Below, in pieces: positions 11,040 through 23,912 of a DNA stretch of 64,000 nt (the first letter of the stretch is position 1; each line of letters opens with the position of its first letter). The stretch spans positions 86,035,904-86,099,903 of the forward strand of contig CP154956.1 of the NCBI GenBank assembly GCA_039621445.1, given 5' to 3'. The notes under the pieces are model-generated. The model worked only from the letters and a program-made list of their open reading frames with translations, was not told where the DNA came from and searched no databases. Source of the DNA: Euglena gracilis (Eukaryota > Euglenida > Euglenophyceae > Euglenales). The position numbers and the translations under genes are program-made.

Positions 11040-13080
11040 CTGCCCACCCCAACCCCGGACGTCCCCCACCCGTTGCCCGCCCCCATCCTGCCACTGCTCT
11101 CGTCTTCGTCGGGACGGACGAATGACCGATTGCCCGGTGACTCCCCGACGCCGCAGCCCGCGCGGTATGCCGCGGCCAAGCCCTGTTGGCCCCAGTCCAC
11201 GGTGAGTCCCGGGGAGGGTGTTTGCTGCTGTGGTTGTCCCCCCCTTCCTGTGCTGCTTGTGTGCAAATTAAGCCCCTGCCTTGACGTGTGATCTTGGCAC
11301 CCACTTGTTTTGTTGGCCGATTTTTGCGCATGCCCTGTGAATATTTTTGGCCTGAATGTCACAAGTTGCAATTTTTTTGAGGTTTATTTGCAGTGTTTCT
11401 TACTTGAAGATAACTTCACATGTGCAGTCATGTGAATTTTTTGTGTCAAAATTTTCAATTGTCAGCAAAGATTTAAGGTTTTTTGAGGCTGCCAGCAAGT
11501 GTTGAGTAGATTTTGAGGTCTTTTTTCAAAAAAAAATCTCTGCGCAAAATCGGAGAGTCAAAGAAGACTGGGGTTACAAATTTAATTGTTCAAGTTTTTA
11601 AAATTGAAACAGGTTCGTCATTTTCATGGACCTCCATTTGTTTTGATGATTTGTTTTGTTCCTTGAGGGATCGACATCGAACCAGAATTTGACCCTCCAG
11701 CGGTCCCCCGAAGCCCCCCCCGAAGCCCAAGGGGTGGCCAACCCCAAGCTTCATGTCCTCCGAACCCTGATTTCTTCGGTCTCTCCCCCCCTGTCTTCTG
11801 AGCTTCTGAGCAAACCAATCACCTGGGACGTCGTGAAGCATGATTTCATTATTTGAGAAAAGGTCACTGGTTTGGAAATGGATTTTGACCAAAGCCATGT
11901 TGCTTAATGAACACCGGCATAAAATCACTGCATCTTGAATGCAGACTCTGGCCTGGGCCTGCATTTCGAAACGCAGGCTCAGGTCAGAATCTGTGTTTAA
12001 TACGCAGTTCTCGGCATAGCCCATACATTTGCATTCGTTTTGATTTTTTAGTGAAGTGCAGTTGTGCAAAGTTGTTTTGTGGGTGCTTTGCAGTTTTTTT
12101 TTGTAGTTCTGTGCGATGCAGTTTTTGGCCTGATTCCCCCCCTCCATGCCAAAGATCACGCCGAGCATTTTGCTTTGAAGAATCGTTCTTCAAAGTTTCC
12201 TTCTTTACAACTGGTGTTTTTTCTGTTACCACTGGTGCTTGATTCAAGAAGTCAGGAAGGTGCAGACGATTCCTTGGCTGTCAGAACCGCCACTGGGTTC
12301 GCCCAAGTCACTTGTGTTGTATGCGACTGAGGCTTCATCTTTTTTTGTTGGCGTGGTGTCATTTGATGGCACGCAGGAGAGGCAAAGACAAAGGGGATGC
12401 ATGGACATTGCGTGACACTGCGTGGCACTGTGGGCCATTAAACCATTTCGACGTTTTTGTATGAAAATTCAAAAGTAGCTCTCAAAAATTTCTCCAAATA
12501 AGTCATTTCTACACGTGATAAGAGTTTGCATTAAACACGGCGTTTGAACAAAGTGCTATTTTTTGACAACCTGAAGATAAAAAGTGAGGTTTCGTTTCAG
12601 GAGGAAAAACTGTGCCTCTTTTCATTGAGATTGGAGGGAAATCTGGACATCAAGTTTTCTGCCAATTTTTAATGGGAAGCGGGAGAGTTTTTTAAACAGG
12701 AAATCATGAAAGTGCTTCAAATGGTTTTCCACATGAACAATTAAGCAGCTGGCGTGCCACCTGGATCACCGGAAAATGAAAACACTGCAACAAAGCATTT
12801 CAAAAGGTTTCAAATTTTTGTCACCAGGATGCTTTTTTGCTCGGGTTCCCGTTCTGCAACGTCTGGGGGGGAGGTACTCTCCCCGTGAGATCAGCAAAAA
12901 AAAGAGCCTGATCCTCAGTATTAAACCACAGAATATCCTCAGGTTGGTTGGGTGGTTTGGTTCGGGCCCAAACCCTCTTCCCTCAAGGGTCCTGCGGCAG
13001 GCAGGGTATCAAGTGAGCATTGGTTTTGGACAGGGGGAATTGTGGGTGATGTAGGCATCAAAATCCATAGCACAGTCGAA
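11040..13080. other. unassigned sequence
   Basis: No confident gene. A GC-rich segment at about 11045-11200 ends at a strong donor-like site (CCACG then GTGAGT at 11200) and could be a host exon, but no reading frame is clearly preferred. The rest is AT-rich and unassigned. Confidence 0.4.
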
Positions 13081-13093
13081 GTTTTTGCGGTTT

Positions 13094-13345
13094 CAGGGAC
13101 CCAGGGCAAAGGGGGAACGCCCCAGGGGCACGGAAAGGTTGCGAGTGTGCCGGAAAAGCCTTCGCAACACCACCACCACCATCAACACCACCCCCACACA
13201 CACCTTGCCACAGGTTTTTTGCCAGCTCACTCAACCACAATGACCACCTCCCCGGTGCACGCCAGGAGCCTGAACCGCACCCTCAACAACCCCTTCGGCC
13301 CAGGCATCGAGGACAACCTCTTCTCCACCCCTGACCAGGCACCTT
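13094..13345 (+). CDS. possible host exon with NPFGPG motif
   Basis: An open + frame follows an acceptor-like GTTTCAG. It encodes a His-rich patch and then RSLNRTLNNPFGPGIEDNLF. The same NPFG(P/L)G motif recurs in + strand segments at 22.1, 56.7 and 57.1 kb, usually followed by a PF or SF, which suggests exons of one long-intron gene. NPF tripeptides are known ligands of EH domains; that role here is inference. Exact exon ends are not fixed, because the 3' side offers only a GC-type donor (CCAG then GCACCT). Confidence 0.4.
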
Positions 13346-14067
13346 TTTTTGGATCAGTGCCTTGCATAACAGGGCAAACCCCCCAAATGTAGGAATGGCC
13401 CCCCAGCGGTCTTTTGATTTTGTGTTTGGATGTCGAACCCCCCCCCTTTCACAGGAGGCGCATAACCAAATAATATCAAATTTTGGTGTTATCGAGAAAA
13501 AATTTTCCAAAAGGTGGCTTGGCAATTAAAGAAAAAATCATTATCATTACTACAACTCTTAGTGTTGTCGTTATTGGAAAAATAGTATTGAAAAATATTC
13601 ATGTATTTAAGTGTTTTCATTGGTTTCAAATTGGAGCAAATGAAAATATGATTGCAAACTGGTCTAAAAATGTCGCACAAGGTGAAATACTAGGGGAAAT
13701 TGACTTCATGAAATTTCCGACCAAATGCAGAAACCCCCCCAAGAATATAGAACCCTCTTCAGGGTTGTATATTCTGCCTGGATGTAGAACCTGGATTTAC
13801 TGTATTTTGGGGTATTTATGCAGTATTTGTATAAAATCAATACTTTTAATAATCTTTAACTATTCAAGCATTTTGAACAATGTGCAAAGGATTTGGAACC
13901 AAGGACGACAGGATTCTTTGTGTGGCTGTTGTCGAGTGTGAAGCGATACTTTTAATTAATTATCATTTTTGTCCTTTTTTTGCACTCCCAGAAATTCATT
14001 CCACATTGTTTTGTGCAACCCCAGGCATTAAGCACCAGAGTTTGGACCAGACCGCTTAACCATTAAA
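13346..14067. other. unassigned AT-rich sequence
   Basis: AT-rich with a small C-run / AAGAATATAGAA inverted piece at about 13732-13790. No supported gene. Confidence 0.4.
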
Positions 14068-17000
14068 CCAGGGTGTGGCGTAGAGCTGAGCTCTTTGGGG
14101 GACCATTCCGGCTCGGCCGGCGAAAAACGCTCATTTTCAGCTCAAAAACATGTTTTCCGGGTCCAGGAGGCTCAAAAACATGGTTTTGGGCGAAAAAATT
14201 TTTTCGATATTTTTCGACTTTTTTGACCCGGTTTTGACCCAAAATCAATGGGTTGGCGGCCCAAAAAGGGGCCCTGGCGGGTCGAAAAACGCTCAGTTTC
14301 AGCTCAAAAACGCTTTTTCCGGGTCCGGGAGGCCAAAAAACATGGTTTTGGGCGAAAAAAAATTTTTCGATTTTTTTCGACTTTTTTGACCCAGTTTTGA
14401 CCCAAAGTCAATGGGTTGGCGAACCAAAACGGGGCGCTGGCGGGTCGAAAAACGCTCATTTTCAGCTCAAAAACAGTTTTTCCGGGTCCGGGAGGCCAAA
14501 AAACATGCTTTTGGGCGAAAAAAAATTTTTCGATTTTTTTCGACTTTTTGGCCCGAAAACGGCTAAGTCGGACAGTGGGAAAAGTGCGCAAAACGGCCAT
14601 TTGGACCGAAAAATGGCCGTATCTCGGGCTAGGCGGGGAGTTGGCCCAAACTGCGAATACCGGTGGATAGGGCGTCCCAAAGTTGTGGAATGAGGTACTC
14701 TTTAGTTTTTCTCAACTCCCCGGCGTTTTCGAGATATTTTGAATTTTTCGATTTTTTGACCCCAAAAATGACCCCCTGTTGCCGGTCCAACAAACTTTCT
14801 TTGGAAAAAAAACGGTAGACAACTTTTTTGCTCGGGCCAGATCTCCGGCCTGGCGCGGAGTTGCGGGCAACCTAAGGGCTCTGGACAAACTAGGGACCGT
14901 CTCCTAACCTATAGGCTATTAACCTTTCGGGTCCCGAAATCAGGTCACATCGATAATCCGCGGGTGCCCGGGCCTACTCAGGGGGGGGGGGCGGGGGGCG
15001 GGGGGGCGGGGGGGGGGTCAGGGGGGGGTTTCGGGGGGGTGGTAAGCTTCGCTCTTACTCTAAAGAGATAAGAGCTCAGCGACCAGGGTGTAACGTAGAG
15101 CTGAGCTCTTTGGGAGACCACCCCGGCCCGGCCCGGGAAAAACGCTCATTTTCGGCTCAAACACAGGTTTTCCCGGTCCGGGAGGCCAAAAAACATCGTT
15201 TTGGGGCAAAAAAAAAATTTCGATTTTTTTCGACTTTTTTGACCGGTTTTGACCCAAAGTCAATGGGTTGGCGGCCCAAAACGGGGCGCCGGCGGGTCGA
15301 AAAACGCTCATTTTTGGCTCAAAAACAGTTTTTCTGGGTCCGGGAGGCCAAAAAACATCGTTTCGGGCAAAAAAAATTTTTCGATTTTTTTCGACTTTTT
15401 TCACCCGGTTTTGACCCAAAGTCAAAGGGTCGGCAGCCCAAAACGGGGCGCTGGCGGGTCGAAAAATGCTCATTTTTGGCTCGAAAACACTTTTTTCGGG
15501 TCCGGGAGGTCAAAAAACATGGTTTTGGGTGAAAAAAAATTTTTTGAATTTTTTTGACTTTTTGACCCAAAAATGGCTAAGTCCACCGGCCAGGGGGGGG
15601 GGGATCCAGGTGGGGGGGCATGGAGGGGTCCGGGTCGGAAAAATTTTTTTCGCTCAAAAACACTTTTTTTGATGTTCTGAAGTGAAAAAAAGTGTTTTTG
15701 AGCGAAAAAATTTTTTTCAAAATTTTGGGTCCCGACGTGCCACCCGACCCCCCCTCACCCAGCCGCCCTGACGGCGCGCGATGGGGTCCCCGAACACCCA
15801 AAACTGGCCAAAATCGCACAACCAGACCCCGGGAACCCCAAAAAACGGTCAAAACCCCCCCCTAACCCTAATGATTAACCCCCTGGTTTGGGTTCCAACT
15901 CCCCGTCTAGCCCGAGATACGGCCAATTTCCGGTTTCGGGCCCTGAACGGGCCAAAACTGGCCAAACGGGCCCAAAACCCCCAAAACGGCCGTATCTCGG
16001 GCTAGGCAAGGAGTTGTCCTAAACCGCGCATACCGATCGATAGGGCGTTCCAAGGTCATCAAATAAGGTCGCCATCACTTTTCCTCAACTCCACAGCATT
16101 TTCGAGATATTTTGAAATTTTCGATTTTTGGACCCCAGCCCCGCGGACCTCGAACCCCCGCAGGGGTCCCCGAATACCCAAAAATGGCCCAAAATGGCAC
16201 AACCAGACCCCGGGAACCCCAAAAAACGGTCAAACCCCCCCCCCTAAACCTAATGATTGACCCCCTGGTTTGGGCTCCAACCCCCCGTCTAGCCCGAGAT
16301 ATGGGCAAATTACGGTTTCGGGCCCTGAACGGGCCCGAAATGGCCAAAACTGGCCCAACTGGCCCAAAACCCCAAAACGGCCGTATCTCGGGCTACGCGG
16401 GGAGTCGGCCCAAACCGCGCACACCGATCGATCGGGCGTCCCAAAGTTGAGGAATGACGTCCTCTTTACTTTTTCGCAACTCCCCGGCGTTTTCGAGATA
16501 TTTTGAAATTATCGATTTTTTGACCCCAAAATGACCCTGAAATTTCCCCGGAAAAAAAAACGGTAGACAACTTTTTTGCTCGGGCCATATCTCCGGACTG
16601 GCGGGGAGTTACGGGCAACCGAAGTGCTCTGGAGAAACTAGGGAACCTCTCCTAACCTATAGGCTATTCACTTTGGGGGCCACGAAATCCAGTCACATCG
16701 ATAATCCGCGGGTGCCCCGACCTACCCAGGGGGGGGCGGGGGGGGGGGCGGGGGGGCGGGGGGGGCGGGGGGGTCCGACCCCCCCTCCGGCCCCGGTGGT
16801 AAGCTTCGCTCTTACTCTAAAGAGATAAGAGCTCAGCGACCAGGGTGTGACGTAGAGCTGAGCTCTTTGGGGGACCACCCCGGCCCGGCCTGCGAAAAAC
16901 ACTCATTTTTGGCCCAAAAACATGTTTTCTGGGTAAGGGAGGCCATAAAACATCGTTTTGGGCCCAAAAATATTTTCGATTTTTTTCGACTTTTTTGACC

Positions 17001-20000
17001 CGGTTTTGACCCAAAGTCAATGGGTTGGCCAACCAAAACGGCCAACCAAACCTGGCGGGTCGAAAAATTCTCGTTTTCGGCTCAAAAACTTTTTTTCTGG
17101 GTCCGGGAGGCCAAAAAACATGGTTTTGGGCGAAAAAAAATTTTTCGATTTTTTTCAACTTTTTTGACCCGGTTTTGACCCAAAGTCAATGGGTTGGCCA
17201 ACCAAAAAGGGGCCCTGGCGGGTCGAAAAACGCTCATTTTCAGCTCAAAAACACTTTTTCCGGGTCCGGGAGGCCAAAAAACATGGTTTTGGGCGAAAAA
17301 TTTTTTTTCGATTTTTTTCGACTTTTTTGACCCGGTTTTGACCCAAGGTCAATGGGTCGGCGAACCAAAACGGGGCCCTGGCGGGTCGAAAAACGCTCAT
17401 TTTCAGCTCAAAAACACTTTTTCCGGGTCCGGGAGGCCAAAAAACATGGTTTTGGGCGAAAAAAAATTTTTCGATTTTTTTCGACTTTTTGGCCCGAAAA
17501 CGGCTAAGTTGGACAGTGGGAAAAGTGTACAAAACGGCCATTTGGACCGAAAAACGGCCGTATCTCGGGCCAGGCGGGGAGTTGGCCCAAACTGCGAATA
17601 CCGGTGGATAGGGCGTCCCAAAGTTGTGGAATGAGGTACTCTTTAGTTTTTCTCAACTCTCCAGCGTTTTCGAGATATTTTGAATTTTTCGATTTTTTGA
17701 CCCCCAAAATTACCCCTTTTGCTGGTCCAACAAAATTTCTTTGGAAAAAAAACGGTAGACAACTTTTTTGCTCGGGCCATATCTCCGGACTGGCGGGGAG
17801 TTACGGGTAACCGAAGTGCTCTGGAGAAACTAGGGAACCTCTCCTAACCTATAGGCTATTCACTTTGGGGGCCCGAAAATCCAATCACATCGATAATCCC
17901 GGGGGGGGGGGGGGGGGGGGGGGGGGGCGGGGGGGGGGGGGGGGGGGGGGCGGGGGGGGCAGGGGGGGGCGGGGGGGTCAGGGGGGGTCTCCAACCCCGG
18001 TGGTAAGCTTCGCTCTTACTCTAAAGAGATAAGAGCTCAGCGACAGGGTGTGACGTAGAGCTGAGCTCTTTGGGGGACCACTCTGGCTCAGCCCGCGATA
18101 AACGCTCATTTTTGGCCCAAAAACACTTTTTCCGGGTCCGGGAGGCCAAAAAACATGCTTTTGGGCCAGAAAAATTTTTTCGATTTTTTTCGATTTTTTT
18201 GACCTGTTTTTGACCCCAAATCAATGGGTTGGCGGCCCAAAAAGGGGCCCTGGCGGGTCGAAAAACGCTCATTTTCAGCTCAAAAACACTTTTTCCGGGT
18301 CCGGGAGGCCAAAAAACATGGTTTTGGGCGAAAAATTTTTTTTCGATTTTTTTCGACTTTTTTGACCCGGTTTTGGCCCAAAGTCAATGGGTTGGCGAAC
18401 CAAAACGGGGCGCTGGCGGGTCGAAAAACGCTCGTTTTCGGCCCAAAAACACTTTTTCCGGGTCCGGGAGGCCCAAAAACATGGTTTTGGGCGAAAAAAA
18501 AATTTTCGATTTTTTTCGCCTTTTTGGCCCGAAAACGGCTAAGTCGGACAGTGGGAAAAGTGCGCAAAACGGCCATTTGGACCGAAAAACGGCCGTATCT
18601 CGGGCTAGGCGGGGAGTTGGCCCAAACTGCACATACTGGTGGATAGGGCGTCCCAAAGTTGTGGAATGAGGTACTCTTTAGTTTTTCTCAACTCCCCGGC
18701 GTTTTCGAGATATTTTGAATTTTTCGATTTTTTGACCCCAAAAATGACTCCTTTTGCCGGTCCAACAAAATTTTTTTGGAAAAAAAAACGGTAGACAACT
18801 TTTTTGCTCGGGCCAGATCTCCGGCCTGGGCCTGGCGCGGAGTTGCGGGCAACCTAAGGGCTCTGGACAAACTAGGGACCGTCTCCTAACCGATAGGCTA
18901 TTCACTTTGGGGGCCCGGAAATCCAATCACATCGATAATCCTCGGGTGTCTTGCCTACTCAGCGGGGGGCGGGGGGGGCGGGGGGGCGGGGGGGGTTAGG
19001 GTGGGGATCGGGGGGGGGGGGGGTGGTAAGCTTCGCTCTTACTCTAAAGAGATAAGAGCTCGGCGACCCCGGCGTGACGTAGTGTTGAGCTCTGTGGGGG
19101 ACCATTCCGGCCCGGCCGGCGAAAAAAACGCTATTTTCAGCTCAAACATGTTTCCGGGTTGGAGGCCAAAAACATGGTTTTGGGAAAAAAAACGGTACAC
19201 TTTTTTAACCTGTGGCTTCGCCTTATCATTTCAAATAAATCAGGGCGGGGGGGGGGGGGGGGGGAGGTCGGGGGGCGGGGGGGGGGGGGACCATGGGGGG
19301 CGAAAACGCTCATTTTTGTTTTTTTTTTTTTTTTTTATTTTTCGACTTTTCTTGACCGGTTTTGACCCAAAGTGAATGGGTTGGCGGCCCAAAAAGGGGC
19401 CCTGGCGGGTCGAAAAACGCTCATTTTCAGCTCAAAAACACTTTTTCCGGGTCCGGGAGGCCAAAAAACATGGTTTTGGGCGAAAAAAATTTTTTCGATT
19501 TTTTTCGACTTTTTTGACCCGGTTTTGACCCAAAGTCAATGGGTTGGCGAACCAAAACGGGGCGCTGGCGGGTCGAAAAACGCTCATTTTCAGCTCAAAA
19601 ACACTTTTTCCGGGTCCGGGAGGCCAAAAAACATGGTTTTGGGCGAAAAAAATTTTTTCGATTTTTTTCGACTTTTTGGCCCGAAAACGGCTAAGTCGGA
19701 CAGTGGGAAAAGTGTACAAAACGGCCATTTGGACCGAAAAACGGCCATATCTCGGGCCAGGCGGGGAGTTGGCCCAAACTGCGAATACCGGTGGATAGGG
19801 CGTCCCAAAGTTGTGGAATGAGGTACTCTTCACTTTTTCTCAACTCCCCAGCGTTTTCGAGATATTTTGAATTTTTCGATTTTTTGACCCCAAAAATGAC
19901 CCCTGTTGCCGGTCCAACAAAATTTCTTTGAAAAAAAACGGTAGACAACTTTTTGCTCGGGCCAGATCTCCGGCCTGGCGCGGAGTTGCGGGCAACCTAA

Positions 20001-20132
20001 GGGCTCTGGACAAACTAGGGACCGTCTCCTAACCTATAGGCTATTAACCTTTCGGGTCCCGAAATCAGGTCACATCGATAATCCGCGGGTGCCCGGGCCT
20101 ACTCAGGGGGGGGTGGGGTGGGGGGGGGGGGG

Positions 20133-20169
<37 letters not shown>

Positions 20170-21185
20170 GTGACGTAGAGCTGAGCTCTTTGGGGGACCA
20201 TTCCGGCTCGGCCGGCGAAAAACGCTCATTTTCAGCTCAAAAACATGTTTTCCGGGTCCAGGAGGCTCAAAAACATGGTTTTGGGCGAAAAATTTTTTCG
20301 ATATTTTTCGACTTTTTTGACCCGGTTTTGACCCAAAATCAATGGGTTGGCGGCTCAAAAAGGGGGGCCTGCGGGGTGAAAAAAGGCTCATTTTCAGCTC
20401 AAAAACGCTTTTTCTGGGTCCGGGAGGCCAAAAAACATGGTTTTGGGCGAAAAAATTTATTTCGATTTTTTTCGACTTTTTTGACCCAGTTTTGACCCAA
20501 AGTCAATGGGTTGGCGAACCAAAACGGGGCGCTGGCGGGTCGAAAAACGCTCATTTTCAGCTCAAAAACACTTTTTCCGGGTCCGGGAGGCCCAAAAACA
20601 TGGTTTTGGGCGAAAAAAAATTTTCGATTTTTTTTGACTTTTTGGCCCGAAAACGGCTAAGTCGGACAGTGGGAAAAGTGCGCAAAACGGCCATTTGGAC
20701 CGAAAAACGGCCATATCTCGGGCTAGGCGGGGAGTTGGCCCAAACCGCGCATACCGGTGGATAGGGCGTCCCAAAGTTGTGGAATGAGGTACTCTTTAGT
20801 TTTTCTCAACTCCCCGGCGTTTTCGAGATATTTTGAATTTTTCGATTTTTTGACCCCAAAATGACCCCCTGTTACCGGTCCAACAAAATTTCTTTGGAAA
20901 AAAAACGGTACGCAACTTTTTTGCTCGGGCCAGATCTCCGGCCTGGCGCGGAGTTGCGGGCAAAGTGAGGGCTCTGGACAAACTAGGGATCCTCTCCTAA
21001 CCTATAGGCTATTCACTTTGGGGGCCCGGAAATCGGGTCACATCGATAATCCTCGGGTGGCCGGACCTACTCAGGGAGGGGGGGGGGGGCGGGGGGGCGG
21101 GGGGGGAGGGGGGGGTTCAGGGTGGGGTTTCGGGGGGGGTGGTAAGCTTCGCTCTTACTCTAAAGAGATAAGAGCTCAGCGACCC
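14068..21185. repeat. tandem satellite array, about six units
   Basis: Units start near GTAGAGCTGAGCTCTTTGGG at about 14085, 15098, 16853, 18055, 19080 and 20167. Each contains one to four ~140-bp sub-repeats (CTCAAAAACA, CCGGGAGGCC, CGACTTTTTTGACC), then a block with CGTATCTCGGGCTAGGCGGG and CATATCTCCGGACTGG-like motifs, then TCACATCGATAATCC and a G-rich spacer. A link, TAAGCTTCGCTCTTACTC, joins units. Unit lengths are about 1.0-1.75 kb. The second unit has extra copies of the CTCGGGCTAGG block. All open frames here are by-products of the repeat. Confidence 0.95.
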
Positions 21186-21420
21186 CCCCTTAATAGAAGC
21201 AATGGTGCGCTTATAGCGGACCGCCGCCTCCAGCGGCGGGGGGGTGCGCTTCTATTTAGACCCCACCTGCACGATTTTTGTGGATTTCCCCTTTGGAAAT
21301 CCATCAAAATGGAGGTGCACTTGTGCGGACCGCCGCCTTCGGTGGCGGGGGGGGTGCGCTTTTTTTTTTTGGACCCTGCACTTGAAGCGACCCCTTGCTT
21401 CTGTTAGGGGGGGGCTTGTG
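21186..21420. mobile_element. GTGCGCTT MITE copy (uninterrupted)
   Basis: Contains GTGCGCTTATAGCGGACCGC and GTGCGCTTCTATTTAGACCC pieces in direct and inverted arrangement around GCCGCC hairpins. Copies recur at about 33850-33941 and 35101-35170, where a hAT element splits them. The sequence CCATCAAAATGGAGGTG at about 21300 is the empty-site counterpart of that insertion. Confidence 0.7.
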
Positions 21421-21979
21421 TGTTTTTTTTAAATAAAAAAAAAAACAGGGCAAATTTTGAACGCCACAAAAACCGTTAATGACAAAATGACAATTCACTT
21501 CAGACAAACCCTTTTTTTTCCGTCCGAGTACATTCTGGTGTATTCCTAAAATGGTTGGACGATTTTCAACCGACCAGATTAGTCCTGACACATATTTCTT
21601 CCCAGTCGCCCCCTGCAGGGATAAATATGGTTGGGAATAAGCCAGTATTTACAGTTTAAAAGTTTTGCCCTTGTTTCCTGCCTGCCGGAACCAGCTGGTT
21701 CTTGCCCAACTCCCCACCAACCGATGATTTCATTACCCCAATGTGTCGAATTGCCATAAAGGACATGACAGTTCAGGCACACCCCTGGAATTGGCCCCAG
21801 ACTCGGGCCGGATTTTCGGCATCCGGTGCTGAAGAAAAAAAAATTGCCATCCCTCACCCAACCGCCGCCGCTGACCGCTCAAGAGCCGCCGATGGGCCAG
21901 CGCGGACCAAGGGGCCATTCGTGCTCCCCCACGCCTGTTCTCCCCCGTTTGTCTTGACCCCGGGACCGGGGCAGTCAGC
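21421..21979. other. unassigned sequence
   Basis: AT-rich, no supported feature. Confidence 0.4.
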
Positions 21980-22315
21980 TTGGCCGCCCCATCGCAACCC
22001 CCCTCCAAGCCCATTGGGGCCAACAGCAGCCCGGCCAAACGAGCCTGGGGAGCGGCGAGGGGGGACAAAGGGGGGCCTGGCCCCGCCCCGAAGAGCGGCC
22101 CCGCCTACAGCCGCGGCAACAACCCGTTCGGCCTCGGCCGCCCGGAGAGCCCGTTCCTGCCGGCGCTGTCGTTCAACGCCGGCCCGCCGCCCTCCCCCCC
22201 ACGCCGCAACAGTGGCCAGCCGCCGCGGCAGGAGCTCACCGGGCCCAGACGGTTGCCCAGGCGCGGGTTTGGGCCGGGCAGAGCTCCTCAAGGATCTGTC
22301 CCTCTGACCCTCTAA
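21980..22315 (+). CDS. possible host exon with NPFGLG and SPF motifs
   Basis: GC-rich open + frame coding for a Pro/Ser/Arg-rich segment with PSKPIGANSSPAKRAW, then GNNPFGLGRPESPFLPALSF. It resembles the segments at 13.2, 57.1 and 57.4 kb in the order NPFG-x-G, PF, LSF. The frame is closed at 22313-22315. No strong splice sites are visible at the ends, so this may be an internal or 3'-terminal exon, or a GC-rich open frame without function. CpG density is high here compared with the surroundings. Confidence 0.4.
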   Translation: MAAPSQPPSKPIGANSSPAKRAWGAARGDKGGPGPAPKSGPAYSRGNNPFGLGRPESPFLPALSFNAGPPPSPPRRNSGQPPRQELTGPRRLPRRGFGPGRAPQGSVPLTL

Positions 22316-23872
22316 TTCCCCCTTTCTGGCTCCCCAGGGGGTGGTGGACCCTGGGGGGGGGGTGCATATTGGTTGCCGCCAAGGGCGTGAGGGGTAGTCT
22401 CAAATTCCCCCCGGGTAAATGCAACCTCGCCCCTCCCCTTTAATTGGGATGACCGCACAACCTTAATAATGGCATGACCAAACCCTTTGCCCGGCACAAA
22501 TCTTTGCCGAAAATGCGCTTTGGGTTTTCTGTGGGCAAACCTTTCTCAAAAATTCTGAAGGACTGCAAAAAAAGTTCCAGAAGAAGAAATCCGACCTTTT
22601 CTTTGAGAGGGGTCCCCGTGATTTTTTTTGCTATTGCGGGGAAGATAATCTGTGCTTGTCTGTCTGCAGACCTCTCTGGAGTTTAAAAACCGGCCTTTGA
22701 AGACAGCTCTCCACACCACTCTATTTCTCATCTGTTTTTTTTGTAGTGCTTTGTAAGGCAAACAGACCTCTCACACACAACCTTTCAGGATGAATTTTGT
22801 ATTAATCTGTTTATCCGTTAGTTGCCCTCATTTCTAGATCATCAGCCAATTATATACCGAATTTCGAGGTGACCGGTTTCTGCCGTTGTTTTTGGCCCAG
22901 TGCTGGGTAGTTTCGATTCAAGAGGGTGTCCAAAGTGCATTTTCGGCACCAGAGCCCTTTCTTGATTCGCCTCTTGTGACGGAAGCCAGAGCGACTGCGT
23001 GCAATGCCATTTTTTTTTTGGCGTTGTGCCCTTCCATTTCTCCGTGGGTGAGGTCAGGTTTGAATGCAGGGAGAAATACAAACGTGTTTTTGTCGATTTC
23101 TGCTGGAAAAAATGATTTGAATTCCTCATTCCGACCCTAATTTTCTCCTGGTAGCAAAAATTTTGCAACTTTTTGGTCTTTTTTTGTCAATTTTTGTCAG
23201 TTTTTCTCATTTTTGCACTTTTTGGTCAAAAATGCATATTTTTATGTAAGATGGAAAATTTTCCCTGGAGAAGGTAAAAAGTTTCTAAGTCTTCTAAGTC
23301 TTCTCCAGTCTCTTGACACCCTCTTGAATCAAAAACACAAAAAAATAGAAAAAAGCCAGGGGCTTTTTTCTATTTTTTGTGTTTTTTTCCATTTTTTTGC
23401 AATTTTTGTGTCGCGTTTTTCGAGGGTCCGTGTTGCATTTCCCTCCCCCTGTTAAATGGGAATTGAGAAAAAATGTGCCCTGTTTGACAATTTGCAGAGA
23501 ATCGATGAGAATCATTCGGTAAATTTATGGTAAATGGTTTGGGCGAGTTTGGTTGAGGAATCGAGGAAGGTCACACCCCAGGGGGGGGATGCTGTGGGTA
23601 AGCATTTTAGAACATGCAACAGTTCGGGTTTTGGGGGTGGATGCTGTTTCAGGTATTTTTTGCAAGGTTGCGGGCCCAGGGGGGGGGGGGGGCATTGCGG
23701 ATCCTAACCTCAGGAATCAAAGCCGTAGAGGCGTACACTTTGAAAAAAGGGTGTCCCCAACTGTCGGCAGCATTGCTTCGTGGTATGGATGGGCCTTCAT
23801 TCAGACGTTCCACGGCGGCTGCCTCGACGTCGAATTGGGACCGCTGTAATCGACCCGTCCCCTCCGGATGTA

Positions 23873-23912
<40 letters not shown>

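Noticed and set aside
14150-20774. Repeated ~140-codon open frames in the satellite array
   Set aside because: They follow the tandem unit on both strands and change with sub-repeat number; no gene structure.
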